Positions 29,679 to 29,695 of a stretch of 29,695 bases of DNA are shown piece after piece (the first letter of the stretch is position 1; the number at the start of each line of letters is the position of its first letter). The position numbers and the translations under genes are program-made. The DNA is from DASSJT01 sp035691065 (lineage in GTDB: Bacteria > Actinomycetota > Actinomycetes > Actinomycetales > Dermatophilaceae), in contig DASSJT010000069.1 of assembly GCA_035691065.1 (NCBI GenBank), forward strand, positions 1-29,695, in the 5' to 3' direction. Under the pieces are notes generated by a model. The model made no database searches. It was given only the letters and a program-made list of their open reading frames with translations, and was not told where the DNA came from.

Positions 29679-29695
29679 TGGTGCGGGAGCGCGCG

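Noticed and set aside
1..29695. Prophage, insertion sequence or integron in the window
   Set aside because: No transposase, integrase or phage structural gene, and no terminal inverted repeats; the tRNA-Thr has no attachment-site duplication or integrase beside it.

Overview
The window is a stretch of high-GC actinobacterial chromosome. The gene set suggests the Micrococcales, perhaps near the Intrasporangiaceae: a furA-katG pair, the order topA / tmk / holB / secreted alpha/beta-hydrolase / tRNA-Thr, a mycothiol-type (MDMPI/DinB) enzyme, a WS/DGAT acyltransferase, strong GC3 bias, and many start codons lying 6-8 nt behind a -10-like hexamer (leaderless style). The genus is inference. No phage, insertion sequence or CRISPR array was seen; this is ordinary chromosome with accessory enzyme genes.

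Layout. 1-750: 5' end of katG and complete furA on the minus strand, behind a leaderless-type promoter. 799-4662: a two-component system (NarL-type histidine kinase and LuxR-type regulator, overlapping by 4 nt), a six-unit direct-repeat array, then an ABC-2 exporter pair; each of the two operons begins with a tiny ORF that overlaps the first large gene. An 18-bp hairpin closes the block. 4986-7088: a PhnB-like VOC protein that appears to start at ACG, a divergent HTH_42/AlkZ-like protein, and a YciI-like protein at the end of an operon with WS/DGAT (7093-8613) and possibly a small 87-codon ORF. 9114-9219: tRNA-Thr(CGU) and its terminator. 9307-12706: tmk, holB and a lipoprotein alpha/beta-hydrolase (minus strand). 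12732-13502: a TipAL-like MerR regulator behind a textbook MerR operator. 13748-15992: a DUF6065-like protein overlapping an MFS transporter. 16163-17362: a CapA-like lipoprotein. 17372-21899: topA followed by an acyl-CoA synthetase. 22320-26814 (plus strand): DHFR-like, AarF/ABC1 kinase-like, LigB-type dioxygenase (YgiD), MDMPI-like and 2H phosphoesterase genes. 26823-28616: a divergent VOC/AraC pair, both carrying in-frame low-complexity expansions. 28812-29678: an AbiEi/DUF559 protein whose reading frame seems to extend upstream without a start codon.

How the genes fit together. The clearest functional units are furA-katG (peroxide defence under a metal-dependent repressor), the two-component system with its adjacent ABC exporter (probably an envelope or drug stress circuit), tmk-holB (dTMP supply and clamp loading), and the MerR gene with its own operator. 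The rest are mostly single-gene units.

The most unusual observations are a HIP1-like over-represented heptamer (GGCATAC/GTATGCC, about 20 copies, several of them intergenic), a 52-residue Gly/Ser repeat inserted between the two helix-turn-helix units of the AraC regulator, an ACG codon at the apparent start of the VOC gene, and the tiny translationally coupled leader ORFs of the two-component/ABC block.
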